64,000 nt of DNA from Tribonema minus (Eukaryota; Sar; Xanthophyceae; Tribonematales; Tribonemataceae), in assembly GCA_017506865.1 (NCBI GenBank), contig JAFCMP010000519.1:186001-250000 (forward strand), given 5' to 3'. Made by a program: the position numbers and the translations under genes. The notes beneath the pieces were generated by a model, which saw nothing but the letters and a program-made list of their open reading frames with translations, was not told the origin of the DNA and ran no database searches. How positions within the stretch are numbered: position 1 is the stretch's first letter; every line of letters begins with the position of its first letter. This document shows positions 46,457 through 59,628 of this stretch, in pieces.

Positions 46457-47816
46457 CTAGCTGGGCGCGTCCGATGCCGCCTCCGCCGGCGCGACCTTCG
46501 CCGGCTTCCCCGGCCGCCAGCTCCGCGTCAGCGACGTGAGCGCGTTCCCTGCGGACTTCAATGTTGAAGCTGCGGACTGGAGCGTCACGCCGCCCGCCGC
46601 GGGACTGCCGCAGTGCTCGTCCGCCGCCGCCGCCGCCGCGCGCTTCTGCTCCACGAGCTTCAGCACAGAGCCCGAGGGCAGCTGGTAGCCGTAGTAGCGG
46701 CACGGCAGGCACACGCGCCGCAGCCAGACGAGGCGGTGGCCGCAGACGAGGCAGTGATCAGCGCGGAGCCACCGGGCGGCGGCGGATGCAACTGCCAGGA
46801 ACAGCAGCGCCAGGAGGATCCCCCACCACGGCGACAGCGCGTAGCCGTCGCTGTTGTCGTGCACCATGATGATGTTCTCGTGAAAGGACGTTGGGGAGGT
46901 GCGGCCCTCTTCCGTGGTGACGCTGCACCAGGTGACCTGCTTGCGGGAGGGTCCCAGGGGGGTCCCCTGCATGCGCACGCCGACCCTGCACGCGAACAGG
47001 CGTATATATGCAGCACGTTTGATGAGCGGGGGTTTCAGCATGTGCGCGCGTGGCAAACTCACGCTGTCTCATGTGGTGCGTCGCGCGCTGCGTCCGTATT
47101 TGATGCACGCGCGGCTGTGTCGTGCCGTGCACATGTGCTACTCTCTGATCAAGGTCGAGTGCAGACTGGCAGTCGGCGCGTTGGTGTTCAGCAGAGAGCG
47201 TCTGGTCACGTTTGCAGGTGGTGCACGCCAACAATCACAGCTTGACAGATTGGCTACAAGAGCCTTGATGCCGCAAACATCTGCAGCATGATGGTTACCT
47301 GAGGGTATAGCCGTGCAGGTAGCTGCCATCTGACACGCAGGTCCCTTCAAGGTTCCCATCGGATTTGTAAGTACAGGCAGTCCGAGGTATCTGACACCTC
47401 ACCAGGTCCAGGTCACCATTGTGGCTGTTGCGCAGGAAGATGAACTCATAGCCGAAGACGTTGACGAATTTTTTTTGTGTCGTCGACGCCAGCTGGCAGG
47501 TGAGGTCCCACGTGTCCGCTTCCTCTTCTGGATTGGCGTTGGTGCCTCCGTATGGCGCGCTGTTGCTGCAGCAGCTCAGACAGTACGTGCCAGCTGCGCT
47601 TATGGAATTGTACTCCGCCATCCAGTCCTGCAGCCACAGGTCACTTGGCGGCTTGCAAGTGCCCAGGTCCAGGCCGCCGAAGCAGCCCTTGGAGGACACA
47701 TCAGTGTATGACACTGCGAAGCGAGCATCAAAGTAGCCTCCGTAGATTTGCACATCGTTGGCGGCCTGCACTCTCACAACTGCAGGAAGTGATGCAAGGA
47801 GCAGCAGGAGCAGCAT
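46457..47816 (-). CDS. type I membrane protein with Cys-rich ectodomain and cytosolic CX2C pairs
   Basis: Two exons (47299-47816, 46457-46985) give 348 aa. Residues 1-20 form a signal peptide (MLLLLLLASLPAVVRVQAAN). The ectodomain, to about 225, is Cys-rich (for example GTYCLSCCSNSAPYGG, WDLTCQLAS, RTACTYKSDGNLEGTCVSDG). One membrane span (about 226-247, WWGILLALLFLAVASAAARW) is followed by a short tail with two CX2C pairs (C251, C254, C265, C268), a likely zinc knuckle, and an Ala-rich end. The topology is well supported. I do not recognise the family; a surface or endomembrane receptor-like role is only a guess. It is divergent from the Alb3 gene, with 340 bp between starts. Confidence 0.8.
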
Positions 47817-48156
47817 CTGTGGGCCCTGTCATACCGATTCCGCGATACGCGCAGCCAGGAAGTTTGCTACCCGGATCAGAGCTCTTCTCATTGTGATCTG
47901 CCAGCACATGCGTTCAGCACGAGCTCCAAAACCCTGCACGTGACAGTTACTGACTGAACTTCAAAGTCCCTAGGTTGAACTCTTTGCATGAATCATATCA
48001 ACTCCTGCGCACGCTCAAGCCACCAAGCAGACGAGCCAGGGTGCTGCCAGAGGATCGAGGGCGGTGACTGGCCGGCACTTTTCGTTCCATCGCAGCTGTT
48101 GGTGACTTGCTGGCGCACTAGGGATAGGACACCGAACTTCAGCACCGAACACAATC
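47817..48156. promoter_or_regulatory. intergenic region of a divergent pair
   Basis: 340 bp separate the membrane-protein and Alb3 start codons, so both promoters lie here. No clear motif is seen. Confidence 0.35.
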
Positions 48157-51100
48157 ATGCTGAGCCGAACCTCCTTGGCAGCGCTGCTGCTGCCATGCGT
48201 AGCGACTGCGTTGGTGGTGACCCCGGCGCAAAGGCACATGGCACTTCGGACCAGTCGACCAGCGGCAGCGGCGCGTGGCCTACAGCCAAGCATGATGCTA
48301 GACCCGGTGCACCTGCACCACACTGTGAGCAGCGTACTTGATGTCGACCAGAGCTGGCTCAGCCACGTCGCATCGGGGATCGCCGACGCCACAGCAGCAG
48401 TGCAGGACGGCGTGGACGGCGTCGTGCAGGCGAAGAAGGACGACTGGTTTGCCCAGTTCGTCAACCAGTTCGAGGCCATCATTAAAGGCATCGACGCCGG
48501 CTACGAGAAAATAGGCATTCAGAATGCCTTCGGGCTGAGCATCGTCACCTTCACCGTCCTGGTCAAGACGGTGCTGCTGCCCCTCAACTTCCTGCAGCTG
48601 CAGTCCGCGGAGAAGATGCAGCAGATCACCCCCGTGCAGAAGAAGATCGCCGAGATGTACCCCGACGACAAGGCCACTCAGCAGATCATCGTGTCGCGGT
48701 TGTATGAACAGGTAAGCTTGTGACAAGTTCTTCTGCGTGCGACTGATTATTCCCTTAACCTGCTATCATAAATTGACTGGAGGTGCATGCGATATCCATG
48801 CCCTAACAGAGGAATGCATGTTTGTTCGCCGCTAAAAGTTGCTGTGTCCATGAGATATGCAGCGATGATAGTAGGAAACGCTGGATGCGACATCCTGCAC
48901 GCTCTGCTTGTGCTCCTTGGAGCGCTTACAAATACAAATCTCACATTCGTGTGTACTTCAACGTCAACATCAACATGGCGCCTCATGTTGGCATTTGGTG
49001 TGCACAGCGCACGTGCTTGCAACACTTGCTGTTCTGTCACTCCTTGCACTGCACAGCTGAATCGGCCGCTATCAAAGAAGGCGTCTAAAACTTTGCGTTT
49101 GCTGCTTTGCTGTTGATGTTGCAGACCAAAGTCAACCCCCTGGCAGGCTGCCTGCCCTCGTTCGCACAGATCCCTGTGTTTATTGGGCTGTACAGGTGAG
49201 TTGTTGTCATGTCAAGAAAAAGGCTGCTGAAGCGCTGCTTTCCTGCAGTATAGTGTTCCTATTCTTCAATATGTCTACGTTGGAGTACACAATTTTGAGT
49301 TTCAGAAGGATAAAAAAACTGCAGCTGCCAGCCTCATGGTGTCATCTCCCTGTGACAACTTGAGTTTGTCCTTTCACTGATGGTTTGCAGCCACTCAACG
49401 CTGCATACATCATCACGCAAGAATGTTCATGTGCAGGTAGGCATGCAATCTTTTGCGGCTGGAGTGAGTTAGCGCATGTGCTGTGAAGAATGTGCGCATG
49501 TGTGCATGCGTAGAATGCGACTGCGTGCCGTACACTCTCAGACTAAGATTAAAATTGCAGTTACAATATTGTAACCGATAACCGCTCCCCCCCCCTAATC
49601 CACGTCCACTTCCATACCACCAGGTCTCTGCAGCAGCTGGCGGCGGAGAACGTGGTGAATGAGCCCTTCCTGTGGATTCCCAATCTGCAGGGGCCTGTGT
49701 TTGACAAGGGGAGGGGGGTGCAGTGGCTCACGGAGAACTGGGTTGGCCTCACGCCGTCGCTGGGGTGGGCGGACACTATCGCGTACTGCAGCATACCGAT
49801 CCTGCTGGTGCTGTCGCAGAGCATCTCCATGAAGATGGTGAGTCGCAAACAATGTTCGAGTATGCCTTCTGAAGTTCTCTCTTTTCGTAACAAAATGACG
49901 GCCGCACGTCATTGCTGGGCCAGGCGAACACTATTTTGCGCTGCAGCATACCGATTATGCTGGTGCTGTCGCAGAGCATCTTCATCAAGATGGTGAGCGC
50001 AAATAATATTCAAGTATGCCTTCTGAAGTTCTCTCTTTTCGTAACCAAATGATGGCGTCACGCTGACGTCGCTGGGCTGGGCGCATATGATTGCGTACTG
50101 CAGCATACCGTGCTGGTGCTATCGCAGAGCATCTCAAAAAGGAGGTGAGTCATAAAGCTTGTTGAAGTACATTTGTGAAGTTTGATCTATCGGATTAAGT
50201 ACCGCAATCAATATGACATACCAGCGCTGTCGCTGGACTGGACGGTTACTGCAGCATCTGGTTCTGTGATGCTGTCGCAGTGCATTTCAAATGCTAATGT
50301 TGCAGCTGTTATTGGTGCTCAAGACTTGGTTTGTGGAGATATTGACAGATGAAAAGTGACATCTCTATGGTACTGCAGCAACATGGCTGTACTGTACGCC
50401 TTTACTGAGCTACGCGTACTGCCGTATAAGCTCTGAGATTGCTGACGCAGAGCATTCCAATGACGATGGTGAGTCTGAATGCGATGCAACTTCGACATCA
50501 AGAGTTGAGATATGCACATGCGTCACGAAGGGTTTGCTCAGCACGGCTGTATTAGTCTCACGCATGTGCTTGGCTGGGCAGACGCAATTTGAATGCTGCA
50601 GCATACTGGTCTGCCAGGTGCTGTCGCAATATTTCGACATGTTCAACATGCAGTCACTCTCATCAGCTGCGGACGAATTTTCCAAATACTCAGCAGTTTA
50701 AACGTTGCAGGCGCAACAGAGACTTGAATACGTACGCAGTATGATTGTAGTGTGCTGGTCCACCTTCGTCGATGAGAGTTGTTGCAATGCAATTACATTA
50801 TGCTTATAGCATTATTGCATCGCCATGACAGCATCAATCCAGGTGTATTTGCAAGGACGCGCTTTCCTGTCACTAAATACATACTACTAGTAGTGCACTC
50901 GACACATTGAATGCAGAGTTTAAGTCGGCCTGTACAAGCGGTTAGGGGAAGTTGCAGCCTGTTGAAGTTTGAGTGTGGATCCAGGGATCTACTTTGCAAA
51001 AGTTCATGGCAGCATGACTGAATAGTGATCCACGCTGAATAAAACCAAAACAAGTACACTAATCACCTAGCTGGTGCACATGTGTCAGGCAGCCATAAGC

Positions 51101-54100
51101 GGACTGTGCAGTGGTCATAGCCAGGTATGCAGAATACTGCTTCTGCGCGTGGAAATCTACATTGACGCCAATCGAGACAAGAAGTCTTTTTGGCCCGTTT
51201 TTTCCATGTGCAGACAAATCACAGGAAGGCGAATGTCTGCACAAGTTCATGTCATACGCTTATCAAAGATAACACTATGTGTAGAATAAATGGTGCGCCC
51301 CTTTCTGACCTGAGCCGTGAGCACATCCATGGCCGAACTGCGCGACCACTGACTTTTTGCTTGGCGCACGAGGAATGCTGAGCGAGGACAACAGACATAG
51401 GGTTAGGGTTAGGGTTAGGGGCAGCTTTCTGCATTCATCAACACAATTTATGTCTGATGATAGATGTGTCGTACCGTGCAAGCTGTGCCATTTCTACAGA
51501 GCAAGGTCGGCACCGCCCCGCCACAGGAGTGGTACACGAGTGTTTTTGGAGCAAATGGGCAAGGACTCCAATGCTGGAGCCCTTGCTTGCGAGGTCGCAC
51601 ATAGGTTTTACATGCCTCGAGGTCTTTTGGCACGAAATATTGGATCAGCACTTGTACAAAGTCGATTTCCAGGCTGTTGGTAGGGGCTGAAACTTCAATG
51701 CAAACTTCAATCATCGCTCACAGTCCATCGTGTTCGAGCGGAGTTGCCTCGCTGAGCGGTGCATGGCTACAGTAGAGCATTCACAGAGGAAGGTGCAATA
51801 CACAGAGCAATACGCAGTACCAGGATACATAACGTGGTACCTCGCATTTCCAGTTCCTGCAATAACGGCAGGCATCTAGCATGCCTGTGTGCATTGAAAA
51901 ACCTGGTGCAGGTCTATCTGGCATCCGCAGCAGACAGATACGCATGGATTAGTTGTGTGTGACATTCAGCGCTGTGTGAACTTCAACACCTACTTCAACT
52001 GTTGTGTTCCTTGCAGCTGAGCCCGCCGGTGGACCCCAAGGATGAGAGCGCCATGCGGACGCAGCAAGTACTCAAGTACCTGCCTCTGATGATTGGATGG
52101 TTCAGCTTGCAGGTGAGCATTGATTTCCATGCACTGATTGGTTGGTTCAGCTTGCAGGTGAGCATTGATTGGCTGGTTCGGCATGCAGGTGATCGTTGAT
52201 TGACTGGTTCAGCTTGCAGGTGAGCATTGATTGGATGGTTCAGCTTGCAGGTGAGCATTGATCGGATGGTTCAGCTTACAGGTGCGCATTCGTTCCCTTG
52301 CATTTGACACTGGTGTACTGTGTGCCGTGAAGTAGTAGCTGCGGTGCTTTGCATGATGTAACACGAAATTTGTGTCACTGACACTGTAAGTAATCTATAG
52401 AGCCAAACAGCATATAATTCATGATCAGCAACAATCTCCTGATGGTGTTGGCATGGTGCATTCAGCGTGTGCTGCTGCAGTGCCTGCGATGCTGGTGTTG
52501 TGCTATATGACCAGCAGCATGCATCCAAAAAGTGGTGTAAACACATGTAGGTGGTAGGTGGTGGTAGGTGCCATAATGGTACGTACTCATTTGACTGCTT
52601 AAATTGGTTGTATCAAAAGCCGATGATATCATCCTACCGCTGAAGACATTTGTCCGCGTGGCGCAGGTGCCCGCGGCACTGGTTGTGTGCTGGCTGACCA
52701 ACAACATAGTCTTGCAGATGAGGCTCTCATTGAGACCAATGCGATCAACCTTCTGCTGACGGCATGTTGTCCGCATGGCGCATGCATCTCGATTTGTGCT
52801 ACCGCAGGTGCCGGCCGCGCTGGGAGTGTACTGGATGACCAACAACATGGTCTCCACACAATCTGTAAATGCATGCATGAAACAAGCCCCGCATTTGATT
52901 GGATTTCCTCGAAATGTATATAGAAGTATACAATCGTGGACCAACACATGGTGCTTGGTGTGCTGCCGCAGGTGCCGGCGGCGCTGGGCGTGTACTGGAT
53001 GACCAACAACATCGTCTCCACGACCGCCACGCAGAGCATCAAGGCCTACCTCAAGGCCAACCCGCCGCAGCTCGACATCCCGGAGGTGCGTCGCGCGCTG
53101 AGCGCTGTGCTCACAGTGTGGACTAGGAGCCTTTATCCTGCCTTAGTTCTTGTAGCACGCAGCACCTGCAGAGGCGCCTCGCGCCTTGCGCAGAATCGTT
53201 GACCCCAACCCTGATTCTAACAACACGCAGAGCAGTGCCCCTGGAGGTGCGTCGCGCGCTGAGCACTGTGCTTAGGAGCTTTAACCCTAGAAGCACGCAA
53301 AGCAGCAGCCTCGCAGGTGCATCGGCAACTGAGCATAATGCTTACGACCTACAGTAGTTCTGAACTTTGATTCTAGAAGCACGCAAAGCAGCGCCGCCAA
53401 CTGCTACAGTAGGTTGGCTGTATTGGTAGTGTCCAGGTGTACAGGTTGAACATCGATGCAAACCTGCATTTGAGCAACATCAATGGCACCCACAGAATTA
53501 GCAGTGGTTCTGCAGAATGACAAGAGTAGCGCGTCTCATGGCGCCTGAATGTGTTGTTCCACGCCCTTTCATCATTAGAGCAAGGATTAGGGTCAGAATT
53601 GGGGCCCGTGCACTTGCGCGACCCGGCCTAGTGCTTTTTGTCATTGCATTCCGCAAATCACCTCGCCGAACGTCTTGGGTTCCCATTAGTGGAGTAGGCG
53701 AGTTTACAGTATCGTGTGCGTAGTGCATACCACGTGCTTTAGGTGACAAGTACCCTTAGTATTAGCGTTAATTAGGGTGCAGTACCCCGATCCCTGTTGA
53801 ATTGCCCAGTCATTTGCAATCGATGCTTCAAACCATGAGCACGAGGTCGCGGCCAGAACCTTTCAACGCTCTTTGACTCTGCAGCCACAGCAACAAGGCA
53901 CCCACCAATCATAGCGTGACAGCTGTAAAATGCTATGATCTGACACCGATGCCCTCTGTTGACGCTGCTCATGTCCTTGTTAGGTGTGGTTGTCATTGAC
54001 GCACTTTCAGATCGTCACATGACACGTAGGTTCGTGCCAGAAGCTTTGCATCAGTCATCCGGGCTTTCTTGCGCCTTGCGCGAGAATCAATACTCCAAAG

Positions 54101-54299
54101 TACTTTGAAGTACAACGTACTCCAATCCCTGACGCCAATGCCCTCTGCTGACGCTGACGCTGCTTTTTTTTGTTGTTTTTTCTTCCATCAGGACATCCTC
54201 AAGCCCGCCCAGAAGTCCGGGCTGCCTTCGCTGGAGCAGGCCATACTAGAAGCGCGCATCAACGCCCGCCCTTCGCGCCTGCCGCGGCGCATGGTGTGA
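48157..54299 (+). CDS. Alb3/Oxa1/YidC-family membrane protein insertase
   Basis: Six exons (48157-48711, 49125-49195, 49624-49837, 52017-52112, 52972-53085, 54192-54299) give 385 aa. The N terminus is a signal-like leader (SLAALLLPCVATALVV) followed by a basic stretch. The conserved core follows: the first span GLSIVTFTVLVKTVLLPLNF, the EKMQQITPVQKKIAEMYPDD cytosolic/stromal loop, PLAGCLPSFAQIPVFIGLYR, ADTIAYCSIPILLVLSQSIS and LKYLPLMIGWFSLQ-VPAALGVYWMTNN. Alb3 inserts light-harvesting proteins into thylakoids with cpSRP. The long luminal insert with EPFLWIPNLQGPVF favours the plastid member over mitochondrial Oxa1. The C-terminal tail after span five is short, so the cpSRP43-binding extension of plant Alb3 is not evident. 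Introns 3-5 contain exon-edge ladders. Confidence 0.94.
49770..50475. repeat. ladder of Alb3 exon 3 ends
   Basis: The exon 3 end (TGCAGCATACCGATCCTGCT to AAGATGGTGAG) is followed by copies at about 49942-49998, 50097-50149, 50250-50290 and 50415-50475. The first copy keeps a perfect ATGGTGAG donor. Each unit also contains a TTCTGAAGTTCTCTCTTTTC-like spacer. Copies get weaker with distance. Confidence 0.9.
51397..51420 (+). repeat. interstitial TTAGGG tract in Alb3 intron 3
   Basis: AGGGTTAGGGTTAGGGTTAG lies within the 2.2-kb intron 3. Confidence 0.85.
52085..52290. repeat. short-period ladder of Alb3 exon 4 ends
   Basis: GATTGGATGGTTCAGCTTGCAGGTGAGCAT, the last bases of exon 4 and its donor, is followed by five more or less complete copies up to about 52285 at 30-60 bp spacing. 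All keep GGTTC(A/G)GC and most keep the donor; this is the tightest ladder in the window. Confidence 0.92.
52655..53010. repeat. ladder of Alb3 exon 5 starts
   Basis: Before the real exon 5 start (52972) lie copies from 52668 and 52808, each with CAG acceptor and a readable version of VPAALGVYWMTNNIVST (first copy VPAALVVCWLTNNIV). After the exon, pieces of its end and donor (GGAGGTGCGTCGCGCGCTGA) recur at about 53242 and 53310. Confidence 0.9.
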
Positions 54300-55127
54300 G
54301 AACGCTGCAGCAGCAGCAGCGCGCACCGCCGTGCCTGTCGCCAAGCACGACCACAACTTGAGACCCACAGCTGTGTGAATGAGGTTCGGTGCACGCGCAC
54401 GCCGGCTCAACAACGGCGTGCAAGAAGCAGCGTCATCATCAGTGTTGGGGCCTCAGAAAATCATTCCGGGGGGGCGGGGGGGGCAGGGGGGGGGATGCCG
54501 ACCACAAGCCTGACCGACGTTGCTTGCGTACATGCATATGTTTACGGAAACACAAGAGCTCGCCTCTGGCGCACATCCTTTTGCGCGTGTTGCATGCCAG
54601 AGCGAGTGCTGCTTGGGTGTTGACCACCCAAGTGTACTACAGGTAGTCAACAGGACTTACGACACACATGTGACATGAGTCATGCACAATACAGGTCACG
54701 TTACTGTTTCAGATTTGGCATTGATGCTGTAATCTGGCTGCCTGCATTTTGTTGCATCAAACGAGCTTGACCACAAACTGTGTGTTGTGCTCTCTCCAGC
54801 ACAGCCTGATCAAGCAGAGTCATCAATGCGGGTCCGCTGGATTGGTTGCCAGCGCAACGCATGTGTCGGTGCCTTTACGAACAGTGTTGTGGATGCAACG
54901 AATCTTGGTACGTGTACCACACAGCGTCAACAATCCCGCAGCAGCCCCCATGCATGCTGGTGTCCACAGTTTCAAGGTAACGGTTGAGACTAAAGTTTTT
55001 AGGTTTGGCGTGTGGACCACGCAGACGCCGCATGTAGGTGGGATTTGCCGCCCGCTTCACTGCCTCGCATGACGCAGTCGACTAGTCGGAGGGTGAGCTA
55101 TACTCCATGTGATCACAGCCAGAAGCC
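54300..55127. other. intergenic region between Alb3 and CCDC81-like genes
   Basis: It holds G-rich runs at 54469-54493 and a degraded half of the foldback element at about 54880-54918 (GTGTTGTGGATGCAACGAAT). No gene is seen. Confidence 0.45.
54880..54918. mobile_element. degraded half-copy of the foldback element
   Basis: It resembles the arm seen in the copia nest, including the AACAGTGTTG and CTTGGTACGTGTAC portions, with several mismatches. Confidence 0.5.
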
Positions 55128-58100
55128 ATGAAGGGAGTGATGGCAAGTGCGATGCATCATCAGTTGCGCCAACCGCGTCTGCAGTGCCTGAGCAGACGGT
55201 CTGACGGCGACGATCGCTCTTCGACCAGATTTGCCGGTGACACAGGCATTATCATTCCTCGGGCGATATTAAGTGCTGATGGTGACAGCACTACTATCAG
55301 CAGCTCTGGCGACGGCGGCAACGACGAGGGCAGCAGTCATGGCAGTAATAGTAGTATCAGCGATGCTGGGTCTACACGTGAGGGTATCAATGCTTCCACT
55401 CTGCAATACGCATTGCCAGGCAACGCCGACACCAGTGAGTTTCCCCTGAACAGCGCCAACGACGCTGAGCCCCTCACCTCAGAGGACATAGCAGAGCTCT
55501 GCTCTCGGCAGAAGCTGGCCAGCAGTGTCACTCAGGCGCGGTCGAACTACGTGCTGGACACAGCAGCGTACGTTACCGTGTGGGCCGCATTCACCAAGTG
55601 GCTGCAACGAAACTCGGCTGCCGGGCACAGCAGCCTGGTACCGCGCCTCGGCCTGTTCAGCTTCAAGACCTATCACCAGGGCATCCGCATTCCCACCTTC
55701 CAGGCGGCGGAGTGGCTGCTGCAGCGCTACGGCCTGCGGCAGGAGCGCAGCGTGAGCGCGGGCAGCGCGCTGGCGGCCGCGCACGCCCAGCCCGTGCGGT
55801 TCCACGGCGGCGCACTCGCTGACAGCGCCCAGCAACTGTCCGCCGACACCGTGGCCTTCGCGATGGACAGCTTCGTGGAGCGCATCGGCGCCGCCGCAGC
55901 ACGACAAGCTAACAGCAGCCTGTGGCTCAATTTTGGCATCGGCGTGCTCAGCGCGCGTGACGGCGTCATCAAGTTCACCTTCAGGCAGTGCTCAGAAGAG
56001 GGGAGGCCTGCGACAGCGGCGCTGCGCAGCCGCCCGCGTCCGCCATCGCCGCCGCGCAGCAGCAGCGGCGGCGGCAGGGGCGGCAGGGCAGCGGCGGCGG
56101 CGTACCGCGACGGCAGCCTTGCGCAGCAGAACGGCACGTACTACATCCCCCGTTCCGCTGCTACTGCTGCCGCTGCCGCCACCGCTTCCGCAAGCGCTGC
56201 CGCAGCGGCGCCGAAAGGCACACTGCAGACTGCCTTGGGGGGGAGCACTGCTGCGTGCGCGAAGGTCGCAGCTGCTGCGCTAGCTAGTCGCAGCGCGCCG
56301 GGTGCGGAGAGGCGAGCCGGCGAGGAGGAGAGGGTGTGGACGCCGCTGCGCAGCACTCAGCACAAGAGCCCGCTGCTGGCGCTGCTGCGCTGCGCGCACG
56401 CCGCCGAGGCCTCGCAGTGCGTATGCGCCGGTTGTGAGAGTGCGCATGCGCCGTTTCAAGACCTGCAGCAGCAGCAGCAGCAGCAGCAGCCATATGTTTC
56501 CGGCGACAGTGGTGGCGGCAGCGGCGGCGGCAACGGCGCTGAGAGTGCCTGCGCGCACTGCCGCGCTGCGCAGCACGCATGCAGCGCCGGCCAGTGCGCC
56601 TGCCAGCGAGACCTTGCTGAAGACTCCGAGTGCGGTGATGAGTACAGCGTCATGTCGCCGCCGTGCGCGCAGCCGCAGCTGCGGCCGCAGCTGATGGACC
56701 CGCACGCGCGCCTCCCTGCGTCATTACTCCGCATGAGCGGCGGCGCACGCGGCGGCAGCGGCGGCGGCAGCAGCGGCAGCAGTCGCGCACCAATCATCGG
56801 CGCCGCAGCGGATGCCTGCGGCGGCATTGGGGCCAGCAGCGGCGGCGGCAGTGGCAGCGGCGGCAGCGGCAGCGGCGGCGGCAGCGGCGCCAGCGCTGTG
56901 CACACCATCGGCAGTCACCTGAGCCCGATGGCGGCGCAGCTGCGGCTGGACGCGCGATCGCAGTGCCTGGTGTGGAGCGCTGAGGAAGGGGAGGGGGGGG
57001 CGCCGCGGGCCGTGAACCCCTTTTGCACAGGCAGCAGCGCTCAGAGAGACGGCGCTGCGGCGCTGCTGAGCAACGGCGGCGGCGCGTCAGCGAGCAGCAG
57101 CGCTCAGGGTGGCTGCGCGGCAGGGAGCTGTGGCGGCAGTGAGGAGGACGCCTCGCAGCAGCAGGCTGACGGAGGGTTTGACAACTACTTGTACTACTTG
57201 CACAGCGACGTGTCGCTGTCAGAGGGCGTGAGGCCCATGCCCGCGCAGCAGCAGGCGGCGATCGTCAACAGGGCAGTGCGCAGCATTCTGGCACGGTGGT
57301 GGCGGCAGCGGCAGCAGCAGCAGCGCAGCGCACAGCGCACCGGCGCAGCTTGTGCGGCGGTGACCGCAGTGCCATCAGAGGATGTCAGCGGCAGTGCATG
57401 CGAGGCGGGGATGCTGACGCTACAGATGCCGGCTGCGGTAGTCTCAGAGGCAGCAGCGGCAGCGCAGGGAGCACCCAGCTCAATGGTGGCAGCAGCAGCT
57501 GCGCAAAGCAGCCCATGGAAACACGCAGCATCAGCGGCAGCGGCTGTATCACCAGTACAAACAGCAAAACACTCCTCCGCAGTTGCTGCGGCACCGGACA
57601 CGGCATCGCCATACGCAGAGGTACCAGATTTTGATTACGCTGATGACGCAGCAGAGACGGCGGCAGCGCCGTCGGCGGCGGCGGCGGCGGTGGCGGCGGC
57701 GCTGGCACAGGTGCGCCGCGGCGACTGGCGCGCCGTGCTGCGGCGGCAGCTGCGGCTGGCGCGCGACGCGCACTCGCTCACACTGCGGCGCTGCGTGCTC
57801 AACTATGCGCTGCTGGACGCGGGGCAGCGCGCGCGCCTCGGCGTGCCGCGCGCCCCGCCGCCGCCGTTTGCAACTGTCGGGTGGTGCAGCGGCGGGGGAG
57901 GTGCCGCGCGCGGCGACGGCGGCGGCGGCGACGACAACAGTCCGTGTAGCTCATACTGCGGCGGCGGTATGTCTCAGTCTGCTGGCGCTGGCAGCAGCGG
58001 CGGCGGCGCTGGTGGTGGTGGCAGCGGCAGCAGCGACGGTGGCGGCACCATGCGCAGTTGTGGTTGTAGGGGCAGTGGCAATAGGCTACGTCCGCCGCCA

Positions 58101-59491
58101 TGGGCGGAAGCGTACCAGCAGGTGCGGCATATGCTGGCAGAATCTGTGACGGTCGCTGCGCCAGCACTTCTGCCAGTGGCAGAAATACTGTCGGAAGTGG
58201 CGCGCGAGCAGCTGGTAGTTCTGCCACAGAAGAGCGCAACTACGGCCGTTTTACGTGACCACCGCAGCAGCAGTGTTGCTGCGGCAGCAGCGGCGGCAGC
58301 GGGCGTACCAGCGCCGGCGGAGGAGTTCGAGCGGGCACAGGTGGAGTGCATCACAGCCGCCAATGCGCGCGTGCGCAGGGCACTGTTTCCTGGCATTGTG
58401 CAGGCGCTGGCAGGCGGGAACGAGCAGTGCAGCAGCGGCACCAGAAAACTGCGCGGCGGCGGTGGCGTTGGCGGCAGCGGCGGCGGCGGCGGCGATGGCG
58501 GCAGCGGCGGCAGTGGCAGCAGATGTGGTGGCAGTGCAAAGGGCAGAAGTAGCAGCAGGAACAGCGGCGGCGGCGGCGGCACAGGCGACGGCAGCGACAG
58601 TGCTGCGGCCAGGTGGCTGGGGGTGGCCAACGTGATGGTCGGCAGCACGCTGCGCCAGCTGCTGACGGAGGCGTTGGGAGCGTTGTGTGACTATCTAAGG
58701 CAGTACGGCGCGCACTCGGCGTCGCTAGCCGCCGACATTGAGAAGCAGTGGAAGGCGGGGCGCGTCAAGTCGCCGCAGCGGCGCTCGTTCCAGGTGCGTC
58801 CCGCCGGAGCGTCCACCGCTTGAAGTTGTACTTGCAGTACTCAAAAGCGCATGCATTGAGGGTGGTGACGCCCCTCTTGTTGCACGACATTCTCCTACAA
58901 GGGTTGTCAGACATCCTGAAGATAGCCGTTTTTTGGGCTCTCAAACTCATAGAGTGGTTCTGAAGGACGGTCACAAACGATTGCAGTCTTCAGTGAAACG
59001 TTGCACTCCCCTCCTCGCCATCCCCTGCTGCTCACTGTGACGGCCAGGTGGCGGCCAACCGCAGGCGCTCCTTCGCGCCCGCGGTGCTGGCGGCGCGGCC
59101 CAGCGGCGCGCGCGGCAGCAGCGCGCACGTCCCGCTGCCGCTGCACATCCTGCTGCTCTTCCCGGAGGAGCAGGCGCCGCCGCCGCCGCCGCTCTTCGCC
59201 GTGCCGCTGACGTACGACGCCGCCAGCGGCGCGATAGGCTACCGCGATGGTCTCCTCGCCCTCAGGGCCAGCCTCGAGAGGGTCGTGGCAGCGATTGAGC
59301 ACTGCTTTCAGGACGTGACGCCAGTGGCGCCGGCGCAGGTCGCCGCTGCCGCTGGCGGCGACGGCGGCAGGCGCGGCGCCGCGGCGGCGGGAGCGGCGTC
59401 GCCGCGCGAGAGCGTGCTGCGCAAGCTCGGCATCCCGCCCGTGAGCGCCGGCAACGGTGCAGCTGCAGCCTGCGCCAGCGGCGGCAGCGGC

Positions 59492-59523
<32 letters not shown>

Positions 59524-59582
59524 CGACAGTGGCAGCAGCAGCAGCGATGACAGCGAGGACAGCGAAGACGACAGCAGCAGCT

Positions 59583-59628
<46 letters not shown>

